Notes under the pieces: generated by a model | What the model was told of the DNA's origin: nothing | Database searches by the model: none | Seen by the model: the letters and a program-made list of their open reading frames with translations, nothing else | Program-made: the position numbers and the translations under genes | Part shown: piece by piece, positions 11,555 through 24,143 of the stretch | How positions within the stretch are numbered: position 1 is the stretch's first letter | Layout: every line of letters starts with the position of its first letter | DNA from: Allodiplogaster sudhausi | Lineage: Eukaryota; Nematoda; Chromadorea; Rhabditida; Diplogasteridae | Assembly (NCBI GenBank): GCA_945643635.1 | Contig: CALZFC010000301.1 | Span: forward strand, 576,001-640,000 | Length of the DNA stretch: 64,000 nt | Direction: 5' to 3'

Positions 11555-12156
11555 TTATTGACTGGTGAGGGTAATAATAATATATGTACTTTAACAGTAA
11601 GCCGCTCAATCAATATTACTGAGGATGGCAAAGATGTTGCAGTCCGAGATACCGTACAAGCCTGGAAAGAAATCCGGCGGTTTCTCTTCTTCATCCACTT
11701 GACTTCTCGCGCAAGCATCGATGAAGACTTCCTAAGATTTTGAGGAGGAAGATACCCGTTGTGACTATGCTCAATGATAACCGTAGTATTCTATTGATAT
11801 GCATGCATAAATCTGGTTCCATGAATGTTCAGATCTAATTGTAAGGTGGTGTATCCCGAAGAAAAAGCATCGCATTATGATGAAAATATTTCGATACTAA
11901 ACACAATTAGGAAGACATATTTAATTGTGCAATGGCTTTAAATGAAAAAAAATTGAATGAGAATTTTAAATTTGTATTCTGCGGAAAAATATCTATCTCT
12001 GTATCTCGTTGTATATTTTGATATCCTTTGAGTTTGCCCAAAATTCCCAGTAAAAAAAGTTTGATGGCAAACCACCGCGAAAATTTGTTAGCAATTATAT
12101 AAACATGTTTTGCTGATATTTTTATATGCATGTCCAACAAACAAGTCGAAGTTTTG

Positions 12157-12375
12157 CTCTCTCGCGAGCCGCTTTTCAATTCATGCAATCATAGCGAGCT
12201 CATGGTGTCTTGGGGTAAACCCGACCATTGTCGGGTGCGACCCTGCTTCAAGTAGAAAAGGCACCTTGTAAAAGCACACTAGTACAGACATACATACAGT
12301 GTTTCTTCGTTTCTGTTTTCAGTTTGAATTTTTAGAGCCCATCCCTACGCGGCCCTAAGCCGCGATTAGGTGTGG
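12157..12375 (+). repeat. ~220-nt hairpin-bearing repeat, copy 2
   Basis: The internal hairpin is CCCGAC-CATT-GTCGGG. The terminal hairpin CGCGGC (12348-12353) / GCCGCG (12359-12364) has loop CCTAA. The same ATTAGGTGTGGC tail follows. Flanking DNA to the left (from about 11820) is also similar to the DNA left of copy 3, so a larger segment was duplicated. Confidence 0.6.
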
Positions 12376-12552
12376 CTATTCGGTTTAATTTGCTATTTAG
12401 GCGACATAATTTTCATTCTAGTAGTTATTTCAAATTTGTTCCTTATTTGATTGATTTATTACTTGGTTCATTGCACTGGTAAACATTCGCTTTGTAAGCA
12501 TTTTAGCAACAACAAAAAACAGTTTGTATGGATATGCAAACATACATACATA

Positions 12553-13033
12553 CAGTACCGCCCAACATTTCTGGTACATATATTAATTATATTAATTATA
12601 TTAATATAAATAATTTCAATTGATTTTTCAGCGCTCATGGCGCATTTCTACGTAGTTTTGTGTACAAACTAGACTAATTCGATGCAGATAAATACGTTGG
12701 TGACATTAGTTTCTCAATGAAAGTAGACGCTGACGAGAAAATTCATGTTTTAGCTCGAAATTATTTGAAATATGCAGCGCAATTGCGCTGCACTATATGC
12801 GCAATTGCGCTGGATCTTCAAATGGGTTTCGGACTAAAACAAGAATTTTCTCGTCAGTGTCTACTTTTTTGAGAAAGTAATGTTTCCAACGTATTTATCT
12901 GCCTCGAATTAGTCTAGTTTGTACACAAAACTACGTTGAAATGCGCCATGAGCGCTGAAAAATCAATTGAAATTATTTATATTAATATAATTAATATAAT
13001 TAATATATGTACCAGAAATGTTGGGCGGTACTG
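12553..13033. mobile_element. Palindromic TA-flanked MITE, 481 bp (Tc1/mariner-like)
   Basis: Almost the whole element is an inverted repeat. The left end CAGTACCGCCCAACATTTCT is mirrored by the right end AGAAATGTTGGGCGGTACTG, and similarity continues about 200 bp inward to a short centre near 12790. The flanks are TA (12551-12552 and 13034-13035), the Tc1/mariner target duplication. It has no ORF. It lies between the two large duplicated segments that carry hairpin copies 2 and 3. Confidence 0.88.
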
Positions 13034-13405
13034 TATGTAGTTCGATGAATATTCAGATCTAGAGTGGTGAATTCCGAAGAGAGCATAATGAAAACATTTG
13101 GATGGCAATCACAAATAAGAAGACATATATTAAGACATATAATTGTGCAATGTAGAATTTTAAATTTGTATACTGCAGAAAATGTCTACATATCTCTGCA
13201 TCTCGTTGTTATTTTTCGGTGTCCTCTGACAATAAGTATGGCCAAAATACCCAGAAAAACGTTTAATGGTGAATCACCATGAAGATTTGAATGCAAAAAA
13301 TATATAGACAAGCTTTGTTGATAGGCTGGTTAGACCATCTACTCCTATATGTATTTACATACATATGTATAGTAATGTACATCTTGAAAGAAGATGCATA
13401 GCCCT

Positions 13406-13624
13406 GTTGCCCTCTCCCCAGCCGCCATTCAGTGTGTGCAACCAGAGCAGGCCTGTGGTGGGGAGTTCTAAACACGACAATTATAGGTTGCGGTAGCGCT
13501 TCAAGTTAAAAGGGAAACGGTTTAACAGCGCACTTTCTGCCACTTGTTGGTGTGTACATTACTGTATTTATACAATTTTTGCAAGCCCACCCGTACGCGG
13601 CGATAAGCCGCGATTAGGTGTGGC
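13406..13624 (+). repeat. ~220-nt hairpin-bearing repeat, copy 3
   Basis: The terminal hairpin CGCGGC (13596-13601) / GCCGCG (13607-13612) has loop GATAA, followed by ATTAGGTGTGGC. The internal hairpin is decayed (CACGACAATTATAGG). The upstream segment 13040-13400 matches 11820-12150. Confidence 0.6.
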
Positions 13625-14165
13625 TAATCGAATTGACAGAAGAAATTCATTTATGTAGCAGTTAGACAAAAACGTTTTATGACAAAAATTTGTATGTATG
13701 AATATGTATAAACATTTGGCACTATTAACTAAAATGTCAGATTTTAGTTAATAGTAAAATTCTTTTTCTGTTTTCTAGCCATGCATGCAGATAAAAAGGG
13801 TGTTATCTTCGGCAAAAGTTTCGCCAGAGTTTTATTGTCATACATTATACTGACCTCTCCCACCGTCCTCGAACATAAATGTATGTACATACAATCACAT
13901 CTTGCACTACGAATTTTATATGGTGTAAGTACCTATCATATATGCTTGTCAAATTATCAATTTAACAAATTCGAATAAGGCCGATTTTCAACTGAATAAT
14001 ATCGCACATTTGAAAGTATAATTTTCGTTCATGCCATTCTTTCACGTTTTTTCCTGTTCGATTGAATGAAACTTGATTAAGAAGGATATCTGAGGGAGAA
14101 ATGCAAGAGAAAGACATGTACTGAGTGAGGATGAGGAAAAAACAATTGAAGAAAGAGTAGGAGAG
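13625..14165. other. Unique AT-rich DNA without a recognised gene
   Basis: Non-repetitive apart from short TATG/TACA runs. One ORF near 13781 lacks supporting splice sites or similarity that I can see. Confidence 0.4.
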
Positions 14166-14169
14166 CGTA

Positions 14170-14186
14170 AAGAAAAAAAAGAATGG

Positions 14187-14238
<52 letters not shown>

Positions 14239-14497
14239 GGGAGAGAGAGAGGGAGGGAGAGAGAGAGAAAGGGTAAGAGTAAGATAGAGAGCAATTGAGA
14301 GATGACCTTGCTTCACATCACCCTAGTGGAGTAAGCGCAGCTTCAAGCTGCAAGCATGGAGGGATGGGGGGGGGGCAGGGGTTATTCTTGACTGGAGGGA
14401 GGATCCTGGCTCAAGCTTTCCTCTCAACCCCCTCCGGCACTGCCAGGAGTCACTCTCGGAGTGGGTAGACAACGCTGGCTGGCTCTCAATCTTTCTG

Positions 14498-14530
<33 letters not shown>

Positions 14531-15492
14531 TGCTCTCACTCACTTTTGCTCTCTCTACATCTCTATCACTCTCTCTATTTCCCTTTCTCTCCTTTTCTCT
14601 CTTACACACCCTTTCTCTATCACTTAAGCTCTCTTTTTCTGTTTCTCTTTCTCTCTCTTTTCTCCTCTCTCTTACTCTCTATTCTCTGTCTCTCTCTCTC
14701 ACTTACTCTCTCTACCACTTCTCTCTCATGAGTCTAAGAGTGAGTGGCCAGCGAGTCGGAAGGCTCGAAGAGGTAGCACCAGCACCTCGTCCTCTCACAC
14801 CTCGCTTGTTCCATTACGTCCTTGTTCACTCCGCATACTCATATCCTCCTTCCCTGACTCTGTCCACTCAACCACCCGCCTCCTCAACGCCCTCATTCCG
14901 CAACCATTTACAACCCTGTATGTAGTATGTACATATCATAAACAGTTGACACCAAACTAGTCTTCTTACTACTTATCAGAAATACTTGTGCGATCTACTC
15001 AAAGCCTAATATTTTCCTTCTCCCAAAAGTTGAAAAGTCTGTCTCCCTTCTTTCTGAATCTGCTGAACTTTGGTTGTTGACACAGCCTTACGCATACTTG
15101 AACTGCTTTATTACACACATACATTTTATTTATTTATTTATGTATTCAATTCATCATTAGGGTGCGATATTTTTATACGAGTTTCAATATTTTATGCATG
15201 CATCAATTCCATAGCGCAATCCTGCGATTTCCTGAAAACAAATATCCCTAGTGTTTTCTTATCCTAATAGAGAAATCTCACATCAGAGGCAGAACATGTC
15301 ACGTTCTCTCTCTCTCTTACTCTCTTCTCTCTATCCTCACTTTACATCTCCTTCTCTCTCTCTCTCTCTCTCTCGTCTCTCTCTCTCTCTCCCTTTTCCT
15401 TCCCCATGCCACACTCTCGCAGTCTGAATCCTCTATATCTCTCGCGCTGCTAAATATGCCAGCGAATCCTCCTCCCACCTTCCTTCCTCTTT

Positions 15493-15534
<42 letters not shown>

Positions 15535-16560
15535 TCTCTTCGCCTCCTTATATTTTCAGCATCCTTGAGACTTCTCTCTTCTCTGCCCAAATCATTTTGG
15601 ACATCTTAGTGGCGAGCATTTTGCCAATCTTTGTTTCCTCGGCTTTTAGCTTCTCTCTTCCTCACCCCATTATCCACTTTGCATTCTGTTCTCTCCGCTA
15701 TTTGGCCATACTTTCTACCCTCTTCTCTCTCTCACTCCCTCTCTCACTCTCTCTTTTTCTCTCTTTCTCTCAATCTCTCTCCCTCTTTTCTCACTTTCTC
15801 TCTCTCACACTCCCTCTCTCTCTCTCTCTCTCTTCTCTCTTTCTCTCTCTCTCTCACTCCTCTCTCTCTCTCTCTCTCTTTCTCTCTCTTCATTCTCTCT
15901 CTCTCTCCTCTTTTAGCTGCATTCGTCTTCATCTCACTCGGTTGCCGTCACGCTAGATTCATCACGGGTTCTATCAATTTCCTTTCATTTCTCTTCTCTA
16001 CATATCCCTATCCCTCTCAGATTCTCTATCTCGCGCTCTCTCTCTCTCTCTCTCTCTTTTCCTTTCTCTTTCTCTCTCTTCCAGTCATTCTTCTTCTTTC
16101 GCGATATATCTCTTTCCTTCTCTCTCACACTCCCTAACAATCTCTCACATTTCTTTCACTTGATTATCTCTCTGCACCCTCTTACTCCTTCCTCTCTCTG
16201 TCTATCTATATTTCTCTGTCTCACGCTCTTTCTCATTCTCCGTCTCTCTCATGCTCGCGCTCTCTCTATCTCTCTGTCTCTCTCTCTCTCTCTCTTCCTC
16301 TCTCATCAGTGATGAACCCCGTCGTCTCTTCGAACTTTCTTCTTTGTCGCCTCGGAGAGTTCCACGTTTTTTTAACTCCTTCACTTGTCTTCAGTCCATA
16401 ACGAGATCGCATACTTTTTCTCGAGGACAACTCCGCAGAAGAACTCCCTTTTTATGTCTGTTCTTTCTTTCGCTACTCTTTTCCTCTCGCTACTCTCTTT
16501 CTCTCGCTACTCTTTTTCTCTCGCTACTCTCTTTCTCTTTTCTCTCTCACCCCCTTCCTA
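14170..16560. repeat. (GA)n then extended (CT)n region
   Basis: GA at 14180-14280; CT at 14485-14730, 15300-15400, 15490-15540 and 15720-16300. At about 16460-16540 a ~19-bp unit containing CGCTACTCT is repeated about four times. Unique islands (14290-14480, 14740-15300, 16310-16450) show no supported gene. Confidence 0.85.
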
Positions 16561-16869
16561 TCTCTCGCGTTCTCTTCCTTTACTTTTCTTCCTGAATAAG
16601 GCACTAGAATGTTTTCGTCCGCAGCTACAAGTCCATGCCCAGATTCGTGGATTGCGAAAAAGGCCGGCCGTATATCCTTCACTTTAAAACTTCCATTATC
16701 TAGTTTGATACTTTATCAGTTTCATATTCTGAAATATAAAAAAGAATACAATTGATGGTGAGCAAGATATTATTAGGATGGTTTTTCTTCTTTTCAAACG
16801 GTCCCACCACTCTAACTCCTCGCTGAGCTCTGAAGTCCCGGACATGGCCCATGAGCCTACTAGTAAGGC

Positions 16870-17060
16870 GTCTCTCTCTCCCTCTCCCTTCCTCTCTCTC
16901 TCTCACTCTCTCTAACTCTCCCTCTCCCTTCCTCTCTCTCTCTCACTCTCTCTAACTCTCCCTCTCCTTTCCTCTCTCTCTCTCTCACTCTCTCGAACTC
17001 TCCCTCTCCCTTCCTCTCTCTCTCACACTCTCTCTAACTCTCTCTCTCCCTCACTCTCTT
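16870..17060. repeat. CT-rich minisatellite, ~54-bp unit, about 3 copies
   Basis: A unit containing CTCTCCCTTCCTC, then CACTCTCTCTAACTC is repeated about three times with small changes. It lies directly upstream of the CPG4-like gene. Confidence 0.8.
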
Positions 17061-17071
17061 TTTCTCTCAGG

Positions 17072-17128
17072 ATGACACTCATCGTCTTCTGCTGCTTGCG
17101 CTGTGTGGTGTGTCTCCTCAATGAATGA
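17072..17128 (+). promoter_or_regulatory. Upstream ORF before the CPG4-like start
   Basis: A CT-rich acceptor-like AG (TTTTTCTCTCAG) ends at 17070. An ATG follows at 17072 and opens an 18-codon ORF (MTLIVFCCLRCVVCLLNE) closing at TGA. The main start is at 17157. If the transcript begins at that splice site, this uORF would be met first and could lower translation. Confidence 0.35.
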
Positions 17129-17156
17129 GCACCATTACCGACTCCTGTTCACTGTC

Positions 17157-17319
17157 ATGACTGCGGCTACAGTATACCGATTCGTCGTCTTACTGTCCCT
17201 CACAGCGACCTCATATGGTAGAGAAAGAGAGAGGAAGAGGGTGAAAGAGACAGAGAGTTTTAGATAAAGAGAGAGAGAGAGAGAAAAAGAGAGATGGAGA
17301 GATAGTGGGTGATGGATAA

Positions 17320-17350
<31 letters not shown>

Positions 17351-17570
17351 GAGAGGAAAATATTTAAAGAAGAAAGCAATGCCAGTGGCGCCTCGAGTTC
17401 ACAGAATGCTTCAAATGGAATTCCCGCGATATGGCGAGCATTTCAGGGTGAAAAGGAATGCATAATGAGCGTGGGAAAATAGGCGGACTGAGTGAGGGAG
17501 ACAGAGAGAAGGAGAGAGTGAAAGTTGGGAGGGAGAGACTTGAGAGATTGAGACCAGAGAGCGAGAGCGG

Positions 17571-17619
<49 letters not shown>

Positions 17620-19269
17620 GTGCCTTTATGAAGAGGATAATAGCATTCACTCTAATAGTAAATGGAAGGCCAAAGGGAGGAAGTTGAGATTGCCTTGAAG
17701 AAATTCGCGGGCAACTCACTTAAAAAGCATAGATACTAAACTAACAATAAGTGGTGACATATTAAATATAATAATATGTATGCTTCCATCTCCCGATGGC
17801 TAAGAGTCTACCTTAGTTAAAAAATTCATCAATCTTGAATTCGTTTTCGTTTTGAAAAAAAAGGAATAAGAATAAGTCACGGACATGATCCATTTTAATG
17901 TACTCGTATTTTCGTTGCAGGTAACGGCTTGCCCGCCGGCAACTGCATCGACCCATGCATTTCGAAGATGCAATCAGTCAGAGAGTTTTATTCCTTTTCT
18001 TTTACTTTATATTCATATGCTTTTAAGCTGTTATTTCTCTTTAGAACTAACGAAGTCCACTCACTCTCTCTCTCTCTATATCTCTATCTCTCTTTCCCTC
18101 GTTCTCTCTCTCCCTCCTTCTCCCTTTATCGCTCACTCTCTCCCTCTCCATTTCTCCATTTCTCCCTTCCTCTCTCTCTCTCTCTCTCTCTCTCGTTCTC
18201 TCGTTCTATCTCTCCCTTTCTCCCTACCTCTGTCTCTCTCCCTCTTCCTCGCAGAACGACCGCCTCGGCCAGCAGATGACCTTCCAGCAGCTGATCGGAT
18301 CTGTCGACGACCAAAAGTTGACGGAGCAGAGCTTTGAGAACATTTGCACGTTAGCATTATCTTCTTCTCTTCTTCGCACTGTTATAGGTGCTTCTTAATT
18401 TTAAATTTTACTTTTTCCCGCCTTTCTAATTTCTTTCCATATTCAGGCGATTTCTCAATTGAGTTGTAATCGATGAAAATCGTATTCTCTCCTTTTCATT
18501 CTTTTTTGCACCGATAATGATTAACTAATTGTAAGATGATAACAGTACGTACTCCACTCACTCTCACCTCTCTCTCTCTCCCTCCCTCTCTCTCTCTCTC
18601 CCTCTCTCTCTCCCTCTCTCTCTCTCTCCCTCCCTGTCTCTCTCTCCCTCCCTCTCTCTCTCTCTCCCTCCCTCTCTCTCTCTCTCCCTCTCTCTCTCCC
18701 TCTCTCTCTCTCTCCCTCCCTGTCTCTCTCTCCCTCCCTCTCTCTCTCTCTCCCTCCCTCCCTCTCTCTTTCTCTCTCTCCCTCTCTCTCTCTCTTTCAC
18801 TCTCTTTCTCACTCTCTTTCTCACTCTCTCTCTCCAGCACCTACATCTCGGTGGACCGTTGCCTGGAGGAGTGCGAGCGTGTCTCGGAGAGCTCTGCTCG
18901 AGTCCGTCAAACTTACGCAGGCATTCGCTTCATCTGCGTCGAGCATCGAGAAGGTATATTGCATTTTTTCCCCGCAATTTTCAATTTTAAATATCTTGAA
19001 CATAATTTTTCTTCTTAAAAATTTGTGCACAACGTTGGGTATTCCGACATTTTCACTTGATTAAAAGGTCTTCCAGCACCTTAGCACAGATTTCACACAT
19101 CCTGCCATTACGTAGGTGTACTGATTGGTCCCAAGGCGAATTCTGCACTCCTTCGTTTTCATCTCTTTCTCTTTACCTCTAACCTCTCTCTTTCTCTTAC
19201 CTCTCTCTCTCTCTTTCTCTCTTCCCCTCTCTCTCTCTATCTCTCTTCCTCTCTCTCTCTCTTCCTCTC

Positions 19270-19310
<41 letters not shown>

Positions 19311-19887
19311 CTCTCTCCTTCTTACTCTCACCTGCCACCCTCAGCTTTTGGCTGCTTCGACCACTCATCAAGCCTGATTAGTGAACCAGTCGCTCTTGCG
19401 TGTGTGCTAGTTGCGAAAATGGATTTAGTTATGTTTACAGGAATTTGGGGAAGGGATGTTGGGGTGGGTTTGGAGGTGGATTTGGGAGTGGGCTTTGGGG
19501 TGGTTTTTCGGGTGGGTTTTGGGGTGGGTTTGGAGGTGGCTATGGAGCAGTATGAAGGGAGGGGTGGACGACGACAGAAGAAGCTTCAGCAACGACTAAG
19601 AATACTTCGGAAAGCGGAGAGATTTGTCCTTCCGCTTGACAGTCCCGATCCCGATCCACCTTCAAACTCTTTCGGCGATGAGTAAGCTGTTTATGGCCTC
19701 CCTCTTTTCTCTCACTCTTTCACTCTCTCTCTCTCTCGCTCTCTCTCTCTCTTTCTCTTTCTCTCTTTCTCTCTGACATCACTCTACTTCCGTATCTCCC
19801 TGCAAGGAGGATTCATGAATGATGCGAGTTGTGTAGCAAGCGAAAAAAAGCGATGAGATGACTGCTCAGTTCAGAGAAGACGAAAAG

Positions 19888-19936
<49 letters not shown>

Positions 19937-20472
19937 AGGAGGAAGTGGAAGTAGAGTGAGAGAGAGAGAGGAAGAAAGAGAGATAGATGGAAAGTGGAAG
20001 GGGACAGAATTAGAATTAGTACCGCGAAGTGACTAACAATTAGGCCGTTTTTCGCAGGGCTATCGAAGCGGTGCCGGTGGACAATTGAGAGACAAAGAGG
20101 TTGAGGGAGAGCAGAAGAGAGATAGAGAGGGAAAGAGATAGAGAGAGAAGAAGAGAAAAGAGAACGAGAGAGAGTGGGAAGAGAAGAGAGAGAGGATGGG
20201 AGGAGAGAGAGAGAGAAAGAGAGAGAGAATAAGAAAGAGAGAGAGAGAATAAGAAAGAGAGAAGAAGAGGCAGAGAGATGTAACAGCTTCTCATTCCGAT
20301 GACTACATAGAGCAATGTTTTCATGAGATCGAGAGGATGTCACAAGTCGAAAACATGATAGAAGATCGTGGCTACCACCACTCTCTTGACACGGCCAGGA
20401 GGCAGATAACAGGAAGAGGGGGTTCTTTCTCTCTCTCTCTCAATCTCTCTATCTCTCTCTCTCCTGTCCCTG

Positions 20473-20504
<32 letters not shown>

Positions 20505-21816
20505 TCTTCTGTCCCTGTCTCTCTCGCTCTCTCCTCTTCTCTCTGTCCATCTCTCTCTCTCTCTCTCTCTTCACCTCTCTCGTACCTTCTTCAGGCTGCG
20601 GCCACAAGATAGTAAATCCCTCTTCCATCCATCTCATCTTTCACCATCATGCTTACATATGGGCACACAGATATGTCCCTTATGCGGGTAGTCAAAGATA
20701 GCGGAAATGATATCTTCCCCCCGACTACCATCTTCATATACGACACAAGAGTGTCTCGGAAGTGCGCAAAGTGACTCTGCTGCGGCTGATATGTTCCTGC
20801 CATTTGATACTGGCCAGGTGGCCGAGACAGAGGGTCCAGGAGAAGAGAGAAGAGAGAGAGAGAGAGAGAATGGAGAGAAGGAGAGCGAAGGAGAGTAAGA
20901 GATTTAAAAGAATAGAGAGAGAGTTGGAAGTAGAGAGAGAGAGAGAGAGAGAGGCGAATAGAAAAGAGTTCTATGGAAAAAAGCGATCTTGGGCACGCTT
21001 TCACGGCGGTTTTCCTTGGTTGTTCCCACGACCAGGGCAAGCGCGCCGTGGGGAGATTTCAAGGATTTTTTTTCCCTTGAAATCTCCGCACGAGTCTTTC
21101 CTACTTTGATGTCTCCCTGTCTCTCTCGCTCTCTATCGCCATCTCCTTCTTTCCTTATTATCATACGGCACTACTTTCTCTTTCTTTCTTTCTCTCGTCC
21201 CCACGCTCTCTCTCTCTCTCTGTCTCTCCAACTCTCTCTCTCTATCTCTCTCTCTCTCTCTGTCTGTCTATCTCTTGCTGTCTCTCTCTCCTTTTCGGTC
21301 TTTCCCTATGTCACGCATCCCTTCCTCGCATCCGTTCGCACGGGAACAGCAGAAGCACTCCCTTTGTTGCTGTCTAGTGTGAACATGCCTCGGGGAATAT
21401 GCAGATAGGGTGAGAGACAGAGAGAGAGTGACAGAGAGAAAGACAGAGAGACAGAGAGACAGAGAGAGAGACAGAGAGACAGAGAGAGAGAGACAGAAGA
21501 GACAGAGAGAGATACAGAAGAGACAGAGAGAGACAGACAGATAGAGAGACAGAGACAGAGAGAGAGCGAGAGAAAGAGAGAGAGGGGGGGGGGAGCTAGA
21601 GAGAGAGAGGGATAGAAAAAAGCAGAGAGAACAGATAAGCAGCGGTTATAAGCACTAAAAGAAAAGCAGCGTCTACCACAAAAAAAAAGTAGGAAGAAAG
21701 GGAGGGGTGGGGGGGGGGGGTGAGAGGCAAGGCCATAATAACAATTGAACAGCTAACCATATTTTCAACGAGGGCCGATATGGTATTTCTGTCATGTATC
21801 ACACTATTATCTGGAA

Positions 21817-21855
<39 letters not shown>

Positions 21856-22321
21856 AGATATAGAGAGAAAAAAAGTGAGAGAGAGGAAGATGGAGAGAGT
21901 AAGCTACCAGAGAGGGTTTCCGTAAGACAGCGAACAGGATATGCACGGAGAAGATATAGACATGCTTTAAGCTCAGATCGACGGCTTATTTCTGCTCGGC
22001 GGGAAATAAAAAAAAGTTCAAAACGATATCACATTTATGCATCTACGTATATACATATATACATTAATATATGTCGCCTCTCTTAAACTCAAAAAAGGAA
22101 AGACAGGGAGAGAGAGATACAGATAGAGAGAAAGAAAGAAGCAGAAGGAGATGGAGATGGAGCGAGAGATGGAGAGAGGAAGGAGAGAGAAGAGGAGCGA
22201 GAGAAGGAAGAATTGAGAGAGCAAATGACAGTGTTGGGAGAGAGAGAACAGAGAGATTAATGCGCCCTTAGAGAATGAGCGATGCTGCAGCGTGGCTATC
22301 ATTGCAATGGATAGACAATGA

Positions 22322-22372
<51 letters not shown>

Positions 22373-22449
22373 AGGAAGAAAAGCAAGAGATAGGGAGGGA
22401 ACCAGAGAATAAGAGTAAGAGAGAGTGAGGAGATATAGAGTATGCGAGA

Positions 22450-22489
<40 letters not shown>

Positions 22490-22789
22490 TAGAGAGCATT
22501 ATCTTGAACGGGTAGAGGATGTTGATAAATGGAGAGGGTGACAGCGCGCAAACCCGTCTGATGGAGTCACCCAGGAAGCAGCAATGCCTATGAAAGAAAG
22601 ATTCTCCCCGCAGATTAAAGAAAGTAAAAGCAGAAAAAATAAAGCAATTTTGCCCGATAGCTGAAAAGGGCAGTAAATAAAATCCACCTTGACTTATTCC
22701 TTGCATTCAGAGTTCTTCGCGAGTCTTCCTTGCCTAGCGAGGTTAGCGTAAATTAATATATATTTTTTTTACATTTATTTTTATTTAAG

Positions 22790-22830
<41 letters not shown>

Positions 22831-23057
22831 TAAAGATTGAAGGATAGATGATAGAGATAGTGAAGCATATTTCCATTCGAAACTCTTTTGTTTGCAATCG
22901 AATAAGCAGTCATTCTCTAATTTGTCTATCTTTCTCTCTTTGTCATATTTCTCTCTCTTTCTCTCTCTCTCAATCCTATTTGTCTCTCTCCCTCTCTCTC
23001 TCTCTCTTTCTCTCTCCTCTCTCTTCTCTCTCTCTCTCCTCTCTCCCTCTCTCTCTC

Positions 23058-23145
<88 letters not shown>

Positions 23146-23662
23146 CCAGATACGAGCCCGTTGCAATGCGTCAATGCTCTGGCGAGATCAATGCCTCTCT
23201 GGTGGCTTCCAATCTCTTCTCTCACACCGTCCTCTACCGCGAGCAGTACAATCTGAGGGGACGCTTCGAGCAACTCTGCCAGTCAGTGGAGGCTCTTCGA
23301 ATATACTTTATTGAAATCTTCTCTCTGGATTTCTCGCAATTGACAATTCCATACAGGAGAGAGAGAGAGAGAGTGAGAGAGTAAAAGAGTACGCCTACAT
23401 TTCAAGATATACAACAATGGCTAACACGTGAGCAAACTAGATATATAGGGAAAACAATTTTTGGGAAATTTTATGGATTTGCTGCTGCTCACTCCGATGC
23501 ACCATTAGTTCTCATCAGAACTTTTTCTCTCTCTGGTTAATTGTAGAAACCTCGGCGCCATGATCGAGTGCGTCGAGCCGATTACGCGACGCGGCTGCGG
23601 CGACGACGCCGCTGTCATGATGCTACGTTTCATTACTGTGGGATTCGGAAGGTATACTGTAG

Positions 23663-23696
<34 letters not shown>

Positions 23697-23702
23697 CTCT
23701 CT

Positions 23703-23746
<44 letters not shown>

Positions 23747-24143
23747 ATGTAGGCATGCGTTGAGGCAATACATTATCAGATAGCTAATGATATGCATAGT
23801 TTCCATATTAACCTGTCTGGCATTACAAACTAGTTTACATCTCAGCCACCAGGCATACAGTAACCACACTATAAAGAGTGCTACAGTAACCGCGCACTAA
23901 AAACCCCTGCACCGTTCCAGCTTCGAGCAGATCTACAGTCAACTCGGCATCTCCGACCAGCTGCCGTCTGCATGCCGCTCGCTGCTGTCTCGGCCCACTC
24001 GTGACAGGATGCCTTCTCCAGCTGTTGCCGGCGGATTTGTCGCTGGCTCTTCCCAGCCAATTACCTCGCTCCCTCTTCTCGCTACCGTATCCCTTCTACT
24101 TACTGTTCATCTCTTTCATTCCAATGATGCGCCCGGGACATGA
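17157..24143 (+). CDS. Secreted/GPI-type Cys-rich protein, chondroitin proteoglycan 4-like (280 aa, 8 exons)
   Basis: Exons 17157-17217, 17921-17976, 18255-18349, 18838-18953, 19345-19399, 23150-23281, 23547-23651 and 23921-24143 join with perfect phase. Residues 1-20 form a signal peptide (TVYRFVVLLSLTATSYG). The body has evenly spaced cysteines (NCIDPC, ENIC, DRCLEEC, FICVE, FGCF, MRQCSG, QLCQ, MIECVE, RRGCGD, SACRS), resembling the nematode CPG4 domain group. The C-terminus (about 257-272, LPLLATVSLLLTVHLF) is hydrophobic with a short polar tail, like a GPI-anchor signal. Several acceptors use (CT)n as their pyrimidine tract. Intron 5 is 3.75 kb and full of repeats. A poly(A) signal AATAAA occurs at 24501. 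The exon structure is firm; the family assignment rests on cysteine pattern and architecture, so it is moderate. Confidence 0.78.
17220..17620. repeat. (GA)n blocks in intron 1 of the CPG4-like gene
   Basis: GA runs begin directly at the donor (GTAGAGAAAGAGAG) and recur to about 17615. Confidence 0.85.
18563..18836. repeat. (CT)n/(CCCT)n tract forming the acceptor of exon 4
   Basis: Imperfect CTCTCTCCCTCCCT repeats with a duplicated segment containing CCTCCCTGTCTC run to the CCAG acceptor of exon 4 at 18837. Confidence 0.85.
19440..19545 (+). repeat. G-rich GGGTGGGTTTGG repeat (quadruplex-capable)
   Basis: Intron 5 holds an imperfect array of GGGGTGGG, TTTGGAGGTGG and TTTGGG units. It has many G3+ runs separated by short loops on the plus strand, so a G-quadruplex could form in the DNA or the pre-mRNA. 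Confidence 0.7.
19690..23149. repeat. Repeat-filled intron 5 of the CPG4-like gene
   Basis: GA-rich blocks at 19890-20270, 20840-20950, 21410-21620, 21820-21900, 22090-22490 and 22795-22830; CT-rich blocks at 20425-20580, 21120-21300 and 22930-23145. A short perfect hairpin lies at about 21050-21087 (GGAGATTTCAAGG ... CCTTGAAATCTCC). I saw no additional exon with compatible phase. Confidence 0.8.
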
